The notes beneath the pieces were generated by a model. The model saw only the letters and a program-made list of their open reading frames with translations, had not been told where the DNA came from and did no database searches. The position numbers and the translations under genes are program-made. Shown one piece after another: positions 1 to 6,971 of a stretch of DNA of 9,004 bases. How positions within the stretch are numbered: position 1 is the stretch's first letter; each line of letters opens with the position of its first letter. The stretch comes from an uncultured Helicobacteraceae bacterium (GTDB lineage Bacteria; Campylobacterota; Campylobacteria; Campylobacterales; UBA6016): the NCBI GenBank assembly GCA_937973585.1, contig CALJKN010000147.1:1-9004 (forward strand), given 5' to 3'.

Positions 1-438
1 GCCGGAAACGGCGGGAGTGCTGCCGATGCCCAACATATAGCGGGTGAGTTTGTCAGCAGATTTTATTTTGATAGGCCGGGACTGGCCTCCATAGCCCTGA
101 CTACGGATACCTCTATCCTAACCGCCATAGGAAACGACTACGGATACGAGAGGGTCTTTGCCAGACAGGTTGAGGCAAATGGGGCGAACGGTGACGTATT
201 TATAGGAATATCCACATCCGGAAACTCCAAAAACATAGTCGAAGCTATAAAATCGGCAAAAGAGAGAGGGATATTCACCGTAGGGTTTACCGGTGCTAAG
301 GGCGGCATTATGAAAGAGATGTGTGATATATGTATCTGCGTCCCTTCAAATGAAACACCGAGAATCCAAGAATCCCATATAGTTATAGGACATATTATTT
401 GTGCTATAGTCGAGAAAGAGATGTTCGAGGGGAAGTAA
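1..438 (+). CDS. gmhA: Sedoheptulose-7-phosphate isomerase, 5' end missing
   Basis: This is the C-terminal 145 residues of a SIS-domain isomerase that converts sedoheptulose 7-phosphate to D-glycero-heptose 7-phosphate, the first step of ADP-heptose synthesis for the lipopolysaccharide core, in the cytoplasm. The reading frame is open from base 1, so the start and about 45-50 N-terminal residues lie upstream of the window. Visible hallmarks are GNGGSAADAQH (phosphosugar-binding loop) followed by IAGEF, whose Glu matches the catalytic Glu of the E. coli enzyme. Next come GNDYGY, GISTSGNS (the SIS phosphate-binding loop) and TGAKGG. Near the end, RIQESHIVIGHI supplies the conserved active-site His helix. 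The family is about 190 residues, which fits the missing part. It points in the same direction as the chemosensory genes but is separated from them by a terminator, so it probably belongs to an upstream LPS/heptose operon. I am very sure of the family. Confidence 0.93.
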   Translation, partial: AGNGGSAADAQHIAGEFVSRFYFDRPGLASIALTTDTSILTAIGNDYGYERVFARQVEANGANGDVFIGISTSGNSKNIVEAIKSAKERGIFTVGFTGAKGGIMKEMCDICICVPSNETPRIQESHIVIGHIICAIVEKEMFEGK

Positions 439-456
439 ACTCCCCTTTTACTTTTT
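428..456 (+). terminator. Intrinsic terminator overlapping the gmhA stop codon
   Basis: AGGGGA (428-433) pairs with TCCCCT (441-446) around a 7-base loop that contains the TAA stop, and a T-rich tail (TTTTACTTTTT) follows directly. The left arm is the last coding sequence of gmhA. This should end the upstream transcript and insulate the chemosensory operon. Confidence 0.7.
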
Positions 457-480
457 ACAAATAGCCGCAATCCCCGATAA
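454..480 (+). promoter_or_regulatory. Candidate sigma-28 (FliA)-like promoter, weak
   Basis: CCCGATAA at 473-480 matches the sigma-28 -10 consensus GCCGATAA at 7 of 8 positions. The -35 side is poor: TTTA at 454-457 (15-nt spacing) or TACA at 456-459 (13-nt spacing), against TAAA. Chemoreceptor genes are often sigma-28 driven, which is why it is listed, but the weak -35 keeps confidence low. Confidence 0.22.
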
Positions 481-500
481 AACACCGTTGAGCCGCATTG

Positions 501-513
501 TAGATATTATCTA
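501..513. promoter_or_regulatory. Perfect 13-bp palindrome, possible operator
   Basis: TAGATA and TATCTA are exact reverse complements around a single central T. A one-base loop is too tight for an RNA hairpin, so a dimeric protein-binding site is the better reading. It lies about 70 bp upstream of the proposed -10 of the MCP operon. The binding protein is unknown, and AT-rich DNA produces such palindromes by chance fairly often. Confidence 0.3.
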
Positions 514-548
514 TTTTTATCCGCAAATTATCACCTTTTGCACAAAAA

Positions 549-562
549 ATAGCATTTTAAAA
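549..562 (+). repeat. 14-bp motif, copy 1 (upstream of MCP)
   Basis: ATAGCATTTTAAAA occurs here and again, identically, at 8277-8290, and nowhere else that I noticed in the window. Identity continues at 16 of 17 positions when the next three bases are included. Both copies lie in intergenic DNA just upstream of a TAAAAT -10-like element. Here the gap to that element is 14 nt, so the motif overlaps the -35 position. It could be a regulator site or a shared promoter element. Confidence 0.5.
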
Positions 563-571
563 ACACTTATT

Positions 572-582
572 TATATTAAAAT
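572..582 (+). promoter_or_regulatory. Sigma-70-like -10 region for the MCP-che operon
   Basis: TATATTAAAAT contains TAAAAT (577-582), a 5 of 6 match to TATAAT, preceded by T-rich DNA and lacking a clear -35. That is the usual look of Campylobacterota housekeeping promoters. Transcription would start near 588-590, giving a leader of about 65 nt before the MCP start. Confidence 0.4.
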
Positions 583-600
583 GGAAAACTAGTTGCTATT

Positions 601-630
601 TTGAGAGATTCATTTAATCAGATGTCTCAA
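601..630 (+). other. Predicted leader hairpin upstream of the MCP ribosome site
   Basis: TTGAGA (601-606) pairs with TCTCAA (625-630). Inside it GATT (607-610) pairs with AATC (616-619) around a CATTT loop, leaving a 5-nt bulge (620-624). There is no following U-run, so it is not a terminator. It sits at the expected 5' end of the transcript and could stabilise it or influence translation. Confidence 0.35.
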
Positions 631-655
631 TTAAAAATATTTAAAGGCGGTGTTA

Positions 656-1336
656 ATGCGATTCTTTCGCCATAGAAAACTACGAGATAAAATACTAACC
701 ATCGCAACGGTAGCCAGTATCGCACTAATAACCATGATATATTTTAGCTTCACATACCTAGAGAAAATAGCCGATAGCCTCAAAGTGTTTCAGCAAAAAG
801 AGCTAAAACTGGCAGAGATAACCGACTCGGTAAAACAAAACCTCGTAATTTTGCATAAAAACTCCGTCTCGCTAGCCGTAAGCGAAACCGAAAGTCCAAA
901 ACTTAGAGAGAATCTAAAGCAGAGCATAGCCAAAGCCGGTTCGGAGATTCAAAAGCTGACAGATTTTGCAAACGGCTACGGTGAACCGAAACTAAGAGAT
1001 ATGGCAGCCAAACTATCCATAAGATACAAAGGGCTACAACAAATTTCAAATCCGTTGCTGACCGCCGACATAAAAACGAATAAAGCTAATATTTTTGACA
1101 CTCTGGAGGGGATCGACGCAGTCAGCGACCGGATGTTTAACGAGCTAAACGAACTAAGCGCCTTTGCAAAAGAGTCTATAAAAACAAAAAACAGCACTAT
1201 AGACCAAGAGGTAGACGAGTACAAAAAAAAATATCTTTCTAATAGGGATTTTGGGGCTTGCATTTTCCACCGCCTTATCTTTTGCGTATGCCCAACAAAT
1301 ACTTATCTCTATCAAACATATCCACATAGGGATTAG
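656..1336 (+). CDS. Methyl-accepting chemotaxis protein, N-terminal sensory half (frame-disrupted)
   Basis: This frame encodes the input half of a membrane chemoreceptor. A short basic N terminus (RFFRHRKLRDK) leads into transmembrane helix 1 at about residues 12-32. A periplasmic region of about 155 residues follows, almost all helical with amphipathic spacing and no PAS/Cache signature, so a four-helix-bundle ligand domain is likely. I chose ATG 656 because AAAGG (643-647) lies 8 nt upstream; the GTG at 650 would leave only 2 nt. After the A9 run at 1223-1231 this frame reads 35 residues of unrelated, Cys/Tyr-containing sequence and stops at 1336. The expected second membrane helix appears instead in the +1 frame. 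Translated as written, the product would be a single-span sensor stub of 226 residues unable to signal. With eight A residues it joins the downstream half into one 743-residue receptor. It is the first gene of the chemosensory operon. Confidence 0.8.
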   Translation: MRFFRHRKLRDKILTIATVASIALITMIYFSFTYLEKIADSLKVFQQKELKLAEITDSVKQNLVILHKNSVSLAVSETESPKLRENLKQSIAKAGSEIQKLTDFANGYGEPKLRDMAAKLSIRYKGLQQISNPLLTADIKTNKANIFDTLEGIDAVSDRMFNELNELSAFAKESIKTKNSTIDQEVDEYKKKYLSNRDFGACIFHRLIFCVCPTNTYLYQTYPHRD

Positions 1337-2888
1337 AAACTTTTCGGAATTTCTAATCTACAGACAAAAATCCATAGCCCCAATCACAGTAAGCTCCGAA
1401 GATGAGTTTGCAGATATGGCGAAGATGATAAACGAAAATATTGAGACTATACAGGCAGGATTAAAAAAAGACTCCCATCTGATAGCAGAGGTATCCGAGG
1501 TAGCCACAAGGGTTAAAAACGGGTTTTATTCGTACAAGGTAGAAAACTCTGCCGATAATGAGATGCTTGAAGAACTCAAAAACAAATTTAACGAGATGAT
1601 AGAGGCTACAAACGAGAACATCAATAAACTGATAGTGGCATTATCTCATTACGGAAACTCTGATTTTACATACCATGTCGATACATCCGGAGCATCCGGA
1701 AATATCGCCTCTTTGGTATCCGAGGTAAATGAGTTGGGTGTCGGGGTATCCGAGCTTATAGCCATAATCACCGCTTCCGGTGAAAAACTCCAAATGAGCA
1801 CAAAAAGACTATCAAGCTCCGCCGAGACGCTATCCTCCTCTTCATCCGAACAGGCGGCCAGTCTGGAGCAAACCGCTTCGGCTATAGAGGAGATCACATC
1901 CACAATCAGGAATACTGCGGAACAGGCAGACGTAATGGCAAGGCTTGCCGTAGAGGCAAATGCCAGCGCAAAAGACGGAGATGAACTCGCAAAATCCACC
2001 AAAGAGGCTATGGAGGAGATAGCAAGAGCTACGGACGCTATCAATGAAGCCGTAACGATAGTGGACAAGATAGCTTTTCAAACAAATATTCTATCGCTAA
2101 ACGCAACCGTAGAGGCGGCAAGAGCGGGAGATGCCGGAAAAGGATTTGCAGTCGTTGCGGGAGAGGTTAGAAACCTTGCCGCAAGGAGTCAGGAGGCGGC
2201 TAGAAAAATAACGGAACTCGTAGAGGTAGCTAGAAAAAAAGCAGAAGAAGGCAGGCATATAGCCACTACCATGAAAGAGGGATTTGAAGCGCTTAGCCAA
2301 AAAACCTCAAAAACAAGCGAAATAGTAGAGTTTGTAGCAATAGCCAATAAAGAGCAGATGGCAGGGATAGAACAGATTAACGACTCCCTTATCCATCTGG
2401 ATAGAATGACACAGGAAAACTCCCGCATAGCCTCCGATACCAGTCTAATGAGCAGAGAGGTTAGGGAGCTATCCGAATACATGATGAGAGCGGCATCCAG
2501 AACAAAGTTCAAAGAGGAGGCAAGAGACTCCGTACAAAACGTAGATTTGGTATTTGATTTGGCTAGAATAAAACAAGATATCATAGCCTTCAAAGAGAGA
2601 TGCTTTGAGAAGCTATCAAACAAAGAGGAGAATATAACGGTAGAGCACTCCAAAGGGTGTTCGGTTGGAATATGGATAGAGGAGAACAAAAAAGAGCCGT
2701 TCGCAAGAACACAGGCATTTGACTCGTTTGTTACTTTACACGAAGAGAATCACGGATTATTGGAAGAGTTTATAGCGGAGAGCCAAAAGGAAAACTCATC
2801 CTCGGAGAGGATAAGGGAGCTAGGGTTTATGATAGAGCTAAACATACAGAGTATGTTTGCGGCGATAGATGGTTTGAAGAGAGGGTAG
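1215..2888 (+). CDS. Methyl-accepting chemotaxis protein, signalling half with CZB domain (frame-disrupted)
   Basis: This is the C-terminal half of the same chemoreceptor. The frame opens after a stop at 1212 and at once gives membrane helix 2 (IFLIGILGLAFSTALSF, about residues 193-213 of the joined 743-residue protein). A HAMP region follows, including DEFADMAKMINENI, then a second HAMP-like stretch and the long cytoplasmic coiled coil. The tip that contacts CheA/CheW is EAARAGDAGKGFAVVAGEV, from about residue 486. The C terminus is a chemoreceptor zinc-binding (CZB) domain: HSKGCSVGIW with Cys668, then LHEENH with His695 and His699. The C-to-H spacings of 27 and 31 equal those of E. coli DgcZ. 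The first CZB ligand His appears replaced by Ile642 (QDIIAF). No NWETF-like tail is present. Only ATT or TTG (1251) could start this half independently, inside the membrane helix and without a convincing ribosome site, so it is probably made only by frame correction. CheA follows after 6 nt. Confidence 0.85.
   Translation, partial: TSTKKNIFLIGILGLAFSTALSFAYAQQILISIKHIHIGIRNFSEFLIYRQKSIAPITVSSEDEFADMAKMINENIETIQAGLKKDSHLIAEVSEVATRVKNGFYSYKVENSADNEMLEELKNKFNEMIEATNENINKLIVALSHYGNSDFTYHVDTSGASGNIASLVSEVNELGVGVSELIAIITASGEKLQMSTKRLSSSAETLSSSSSEQAASLEQTASAIEEITSTIRNTAEQADVMARLAVEANASAKDGDELAKSTKEAMEEIARATDAINEAVTIVDKIAFQTNILSLNATVEAARAGDAGKGFAVVAGEVRNLAARSQEAARKITELVEVARKKAEEGRHIATTMKEGFEALSQKTSKTSEIVEFVAIANKEQMAGIEQINDSLIHLDRMTQENSRIASDTSLMSREVRELSEYMMRAASRTKFKEEARDSVQNVDLVFDLARIKQDIIAFKERCFEKLSNKEENITVEHSKGCSVGIWIEENKKEPFARTQAFDSFVTLHEENHGLLEEFIAESQKENSSSERIRELGFMIELNIQSMFAAIDGLKRG
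1223..1231 (+). repeat. A9 homopolymer at the MCP frame break
   Basis: There are nine consecutive A residues, the longest A run I see in the window (neighbours reach 7-8). Reading TAC AAA AAA AAT ATC (eight A) moves from the N-terminal frame into the frame carrying membrane helix 2 and the signalling domain. Runs of this length are known hot spots for replication slippage, RNA polymerase slippage and sequencing indels. Confidence 0.85.
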
Positions 2889-2894
2889 GAATCC

Positions 2895-4562
2895 TTGGAT
2901 TTCGATATAGAAAAAATCAAAGAACTCTTTATCGAAGAGGCCGAGGAGTTATTTGAAAAAATAGACTCCATCCTTCTTGCCGCAGAGAAGGCCGGGACCC
3001 TAGCCGACGACAAGATAAACTCTCTTTTTAGATACTACCACACTATCAAAGGCAATACCGGAACCATAGAGCTTTTTGGCAGTTCGGTATTTACGCACAA
3101 ACTAGAGAGTTTTTTGGACAGGTTAAAAAAAGAGAAACCATCGGACTGGAGCCAAACCCTCACGCTCCTCATTGAAGCCTCGGACACAGTCAAAAAAACT
3201 ATCGAAGCTGAACTTGCCGGACAAACAGACCAGAGCCTCATCGAGCCTATCTATAGAAAAATTCTTTTTGAGATTGAAAACTGGAGTCCCGAATTCTCAA
3301 AACAAAAACAGCCGGAAAATAACGCTCCGGCCGAAAATCAAAACCAAAAAGAGTCAAAAAGAGAGAGAACATCCATAAAGGTCGAACTCCCGAAAATAGA
3401 TGCCCTAATGAACTCTATCGGCGAAATCGTAATCACCGTCTCGATGCTAAACAGGGTGCTGGAGAGCATAGAAGATGAGCGGAAAAAACAAGAAATCAGA
3501 GAGAGGATGGAGGTCTTAAGCAGACAACTAAAAGAGATGCAAGACTCCGCTATGTCCATCAGAATGGTTCAGATAAAACAGCTCTACGCAAAATTCCCAA
3601 AGCAGATAAGGGATGTATCAAAACAACTCGGCAAAAAAGTAGAACTCGTCCAAATCGGTGAAGATGTCGAGATAGACAAAGGGATAACCGATGGACTGGA
3701 GGGGGCATTTACGCATATAATCAGAAACTCTCTCGATCACGGGATAGAGTCTCCTGCCGAGAGAGTTGCGGCCGGTAAAAATGAAACCGCCGTAATTACG
3801 ATGGAAGCAAAAGGGGAAAATGGCCAAATTGTCATTAAAATTACGGATGACGGGAAAGGTATAGACCCGATAAAAATAGCAAAAAAGGCTGTCGAAAAAG
3901 GGATTATCACAGAGGCTGTAGCCGCCACTATGACCGATAACGAAAAGATAGAGCTTATTTTTGCTCCGGGGTTTTCTACCGCAGAATCACTCACCGACAT
4001 ATCCGGCAGAGGGGTTGGGATGGATGTCGTAAGAGTCAACATAACAAAGCTTGGCGGAACAATCAAAATCTCATCCATAGTCGGCAAATCGACGACGATA
4101 ATTATGATGCTCCCTCTTACTTTGGCGGTGCTTGAGGGACTAGAGGTCAAAATAGGGAAAAAAGAGTTTATACTTCCGGTTGCGGCAATATCGGAAACGC
4201 TACAGGCAACCCCTTCAATTATCAGAAAAATAGGAGACAAGGAGAGGGAGCTCGTCTCCATCAGAGATGAGCTAATCCCCGTAATCAGAGTGCATAGGCT
4301 CTTAAATATAGAGCCGAAAAAATATGCGCTAGAGGATGGGATACTTCTGGTTTCAAACTATGAGGACAAAAAAGCGGCGATATTTGTCGATGAGTACGGA
4401 GACCAAAATCAGGTAGCGGTAAAGTCTTTAGAGAAAAACTTTATCAAAATGGGGGCTTTCTCTTCGGCAACCGTAAAATCCGACGGCTCTATCGGGCTGA
4501 TTTTGGATGTCGGTGGACTGGTTGAACTTCAAAAGCAGATGGAAAAAAAGGGGATTTTGTAG
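2895..4562 (+). CDS. cheA: Chemotaxis histidine kinase CheA, without P2 or receiver domain
   Basis: This is the soluble kinase that docks on chemoreceptors and passes phosphate from ATP to response regulators. In order: P1/HPt domain (about 1-125) with phosphoacceptor His49 in YYHTIKGNTGT; a short hydrophilic linker rich in Gln, Asn, Lys and Glu (about 133-160) where P2 would normally be; P3 dimerisation helices from about 161 (KIDALMNSIGEIVI); P4 ATPase (about 232-412) with N box HIIRNSLDHG (Asn278, His282), G1 DDGKGID, F box APGFSTAE and G2 SGRGVGMDVV; and P5 CheW-like domain (about 413-555). All catalytic boxes look intact. At 555 residues it is shorter than E. coli CheA (654) because P2 is missing. 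There is also no C-terminal receiver, unlike the CheAY fusion of Helicobacter and Campylobacter. The TTG start has AGGA (2887-2890) 4 nt upstream overlapping the MCP stop, implying coupling. Its stop abuts the cheW ATG. Confidence 0.95.
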   Translation: MDFDIEKIKELFIEEAEELFEKIDSILLAAEKAGTLADDKINSLFRYYHTIKGNTGTIELFGSSVFTHKLESFLDRLKKEKPSDWSQTLTLLIEASDTVKKTIEAELAGQTDQSLIEPIYRKILFEIENWSPEFSKQKQPENNAPAENQNQKESKRERTSIKVELPKIDALMNSIGEIVITVSMLNRVLESIEDERKKQEIRERMEVLSRQLKEMQDSAMSIRMVQIKQLYAKFPKQIRDVSKQLGKKVELVQIGEDVEIDKGITDGLEGAFTHIIRNSLDHGIESPAERVAAGKNETAVITMEAKGENGQIVIKITDDGKGIDPIKIAKKAVEKGIITEAVAATMTDNEKIELIFAPGFSTAESLTDISGRGVGMDVVRVNITKLGGTIKISSIVGKSTTIIMMLPLTLAVLEGLEVKIGKKEFILPVAAISETLQATPSIIRKIGDKERELVSIRDELIPVIRVHRLLNIEPKKYALEDGILLVSNYEDKKAAIFVDEYGDQNQVAVKSLEKNFIKMGAFSSATVKSDGSIGLILDVGGLVELQKQMEKKGIL

Positions 4563-5066
4563 ATGGAAAATCGGCTATACCTCACTTTCGGTATAAAAAA
4601 CGAGACTTTCGGAATATCGATTGACTATGTGGCGGAAATTTTGACATACTCACAAATAACCGAACTACCAAACACGAAGCCTTGGATAAAAGGGGTTGTA
4701 AATCTAAGGGGAGAGGTAGCCCCGATAATAGATATGAGGCTAAAGTTTGACAACTCTAGAATAAACCTACCGTACAATGATGAAACAATCATAATAGCCG
4801 TTAAAACATCCGATTCAAGGATAGTCGGGATGATCGTAGATTTCGTGTCGGACGTAGAGAATATATCTGATAGCCAAATAGCCGATGCCCCCGAAATAGG
4901 GGTGAGCCTTGATGCAAAATACCTAAAAGGGCTATTTGAAAAAGATAACAAAAGCGTAATTTTGCTTGATGTCGATAATATTTTGGCAAAAGATGAGATG
5001 GCAAAAGCGATAACACTAGCCGACGACTTTAGCAAACCAAAAACGGAGCAACAAACTGCTGACTAA
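4563..5066 (+). CDS. cheW: Chemotaxis coupling protein CheW
   Basis: This is the scaffold protein that links chemoreceptor tips to the CheA P5 domain. At 167 residues it is a single CheW domain of the usual length. It begins RLYLTFGIKNETFGISID and includes VAEIL and the conserved turn GVVNLRGEV (NLRG at residues 47-50), followed by PIIDMRLKF. The second beta-barrel half contains IIIAVKTSDSRIVGMIVDFV and later KYLKGLFEKDNKSVILLDVD. The last 20 or so residues are a hydrophilic tail. There is no receiver domain, so this is CheW and not CheV. The ATG directly follows the cheA stop codon, and AAGGGGA (4548-4554) lies 8 nt before it, inside cheA, so the two are translationally coupled. Because CheA carries its own P5 domain, CheW should complete standard receptor/CheA/CheW arrays. 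Confidence 0.95.
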   Translation: MENRLYLTFGIKNETFGISIDYVAEILTYSQITELPNTKPWIKGVVNLRGEVAPIIDMRLKFDNSRINLPYNDETIIIAVKTSDSRIVGMIVDFVSDVENISDSQIADAPEIGVSLDAKYLKGLFEKDNKSVILLDVDNILAKDEMAKAITLADDFSKPKTEQQTAD

Positions 5067-5898
5067 TCAAGAACAAAAAGGGCTTTTGGAAAGGGTTGCC
5101 GACCTGCTATCCAAAAAAACAGGGATTCATCTAGCCGAGAGAAAATTGGCTCTTGTTGAAAATAGGCTAACGAGGTTATCCGGCAAAATAGGGTACAAAG
5201 GTGGCTTCGAGGAGCTTGTGTCGCTTATTGAGTCCGGCCATCACGAAGAGGAATTCATAAACGCCTTTACTACAAATCTAACATCTTTTTTTAGAGAGTC
5301 GGCTCAGTTTGACGATTTTTTGGGGCGTTTTTTAAAAGAGTACGGACACCAAAAACCATCCCTATCCATCCTGTGCGCCGGCTGTTCGAGCGGCGAAGAG
5401 CCGTATAGCGCCGGAATCTGCTATCTGCATGCAAAAAATGAGGGGATCTACAACGGAGTTGCAAAGATCACTGCGGTAGATATAGACTCCGAAAAGCTAA
5501 CTGCGGCGAAAACAGGGGTATACCAAATGCCTCACAAAAATCCGTTTCCGTTATGGGTTAAAGAGGGGGGCTTTTTTGAGATAAAAGATGACAACGGGCA
5601 CAAAAAAATTTTTATCAAAGAGAATTTAAAAAAAATCATATCCTTTGAAAAACACAATCTGGCAAGCCATTCCGAGCAGTTCAAAAATAGTTTTTACGAT
5701 GCGGTTTTTTGCAGAAATACACTCATTTACTTTAACAAAGAAAAACAGCTGATGATCCTGAATAAATTGTTGTCTGCGCTAAAAATAGGGGGGACGCTAT
5801 ATCTGGGGCACTCCGAAAATCCACTTGAACTTACAGCAAAACTTCAAAAAAAAGGACATAATATATACGTAAAAAAAGGGACGGAGGGTGAAGCTTGA
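5059..5898 (+). CDS. cheR: Chemoreceptor glutamate methyltransferase CheR
   Basis: CheR transfers methyl groups from S-adenosylmethionine to receptor glutamates for adaptation. Counting from TTG 5086, motifs are: N-terminal helical subdomain with TGIHLAERKLALVENRL (12-28), FTTNLTSFFRES (61-72), SAM loop CAGCSSGEEPYSAG (97-110), acidic VDID (131-134, ribose contact), FCRNTLIYF (208-216) and LYLGHSE (238-244). All are typical, with Thr-Leu replacing the usual Val-Met/Leu in the CRN motif. The start is uncertain. ATG/GTG are absent between the upstream in-frame stop (5017) and 5086. TTG 5086 truncates the first helix by several residues relative to E. coli CheR and has AAAAGGG only 3 nt before it. 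CTG at 5059 (or 5056) adds TNQEQKGLL, restores the helix and has CGGAG (5044-5048) 7-10 nt upstream. I therefore prefer a CTG start overlapping the end of cheW; 5086 is the conservative alternative. Confidence 0.9.
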   Translation: MTNQEQKGLLERVADLLSKKTGIHLAERKLALVENRLTRLSGKIGYKGGFEELVSLIESGHHEEEFINAFTTNLTSFFRESAQFDDFLGRFLKEYGHQKPSLSILCAGCSSGEEPYSAGICYLHAKNEGIYNGVAKITAVDIDSEKLTAAKTGVYQMPHKNPFPLWVKEGGFFEIKDDNGHKKIFIKENLKKIISFEKHNLASHSEQFKNSFYDAVFCRNTLIYFNKEKQLMILNKLLSALKIGGTLYLGHSENPLELTAKLQKKGHNIYVKKGTEGEA

Positions 5899-6971
5899 AA
5901 AACAAAGTTTTGGTAGCAGAGTCCTCATTAGAATTTAGGATGGCGATAAAAAACGTAATCCAAAAGACTAGTTCTTTTGAGCTTCACGGAACGCTGCTCA
6001 GAGAAGAGGATTTATATGCAAAACTAACCGACAAAGATGCCTCTTTGCTTATTTTGGATGCCGATTTCGGTGGCAAAAGGGGGCTGGAGATACTCAAAAA
6101 ATCGGTCGAGATAAGAAAAGTCCCGATTATATTCGTATCAACAGACTACAAAGATTCATCTTTGGCTTACGAAAACGGTGCAGCACTATTTCTGCTAAAA
6201 ACACATCCTGCCGAGCCGATAACAATGTTTGAAAAAAGGTTTGGAGGGGTTTTAAAACAGATTTTGCCACAGGTAAAAGAGAGCGGCTCAAAAACAACCG
6301 ATTCACTCCGGTTTGAGATGGGGCATATAGAGCCAAAATATCATCCGGACGAACTGCTCAGATCAAAACCGGCCGAAACGGCAGGGAAAAAAATTATCGC
6401 AATCGGTGCATCCACCGGGGGGGTAGAGGCTCTCTCAAAAATACTCACAAAGCTACCCGTCGGGCTCCCCCCGATACTTGTAGTCCAGCATATCCCCCTT
6501 GCTTTTTCAAAAAATTTCGTCTCAAGGTTGGATATGCTCTCAAAAGTTAGCGTTGTGGAGGCAAAAGACGGTGAGCACCTAAAAGACTCGACTATCTATT
6601 TTGCCCCCGGAGATAGCCATCTAGCAGTCGAGAGGGCAAGAGGAGGCGGATATATTGCAAAAATAATTGACGGAGTCAAGATATCCAGACACAGACCGAG
6701 CGTCGATATGCTGTTTAGAAGCGTCAACAATGCGGCCGGAGGTGGAGCGATGGCCGTCATTATGACCGGAATGGGGGATGACGGTGCGATATGCATGAGA
6801 GAGCTTTTCGATAGCGGTGCATATACCGTTGCGCAAAGTGAATCTTCGAGCGTTGTTTTCGGTATGGCGGCAAGCGCCATAAAAGGCGGTGCTATCCGAA
6901 AAATAGTAGATTTGGATGACATTCCGACCGAGATAGTATCGTTTTCAAACGGATTCGAGTCAAAAAAATGA
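5895..6971 (+). CDS. cheB: Chemoreceptor methylesterase/deamidase CheB with degenerate receiver
   Basis: CheB removes methyl groups from receptor glutamates, opposing CheR, in the cytoplasm. The protein is 358 residues. Its N-terminal receiver-like domain (about 1-125) keeps a phosphoacceptor Asp55 (LILDADFGG), Ser82 (FVST) and Lys102 (LLKTH). The usual acidic pair VDDS is replaced by VAES, giving Ala8 and Glu9, so phosphorylation may be impaired or altered. A linker of about 40 residues leads to the methylesterase domain (about 163-358) with an intact catalytic triad: Ser173 in GASTGG, His199 in VVQHIP and Asp296 in TGMGDDGA. The TTG start overlaps the cheR TGA (TTGA), with GGAGGG (5883-5888) 6 nt upstream. 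TTG is thus well supported. The stop overlaps the ATG of the next gene. The esterase assignment is secure; how its activity is controlled is uncertain. Confidence 0.94.
   Translation: MKNKVLVAESSLEFRMAIKNVIQKTSSFELHGTLLREEDLYAKLTDKDASLLILDADFGGKRGLEILKKSVEIRKVPIIFVSTDYKDSSLAYENGAALFLLKTHPAEPITMFEKRFGGVLKQILPQVKESGSKTTDSLRFEMGHIEPKYHPDELLRSKPAETAGKKIIAIGASTGGVEALSKILTKLPVGLPPILVVQHIPLAFSKNFVSRLDMLSKVSVVEAKDGEHLKDSTIYFAPGDSHLAVERARGGGYIAKIIDGVKISRHRPSVDMLFRSVNNAAGGGAMAVIMTGMGDDGAICMRELFDSGAYTVAQSESSSVVFGMAASAIKGGAIRKIVDLDDIPTEIVSFSNGFESKK

Noticed and set aside
524..545. Possible sigma-54 promoter (TTTTGCAC resembling the -12 element)
   Set aside because: The -24 element needs GG about 12 nt upstream. 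The sequence there is TTATCAC with TT at the critical position, so the consensus is not met.
1251..2888. Downstream MCP half as an independent gene starting at TTG 1251
   Set aside because: The TTG lies in the middle of membrane helix 2, and the same frame continues the helix upstream to 1230. No convincing ribosome site precedes it, so a frame disruption explains the data better.
3172..3378. 68-residue open frame on the + strand inside cheA
   Set aside because: It overlaps the P1 end and linker of a clear CheA in another frame, has a Lys/Ser-rich low-complexity product and no ribosome site. It is an out-of-frame shadow.
3737..4261. Long minus-strand open frame (174 codons) opposite cheA, and similar ones opposite the MCP, cheW and cheB
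   Set aside because: Their products are Ser/Ile-rich in the pattern produced by antisense reading of Lys/Glu/Asp-rich genes. They have no domains and lie wholly within well-supported genes.
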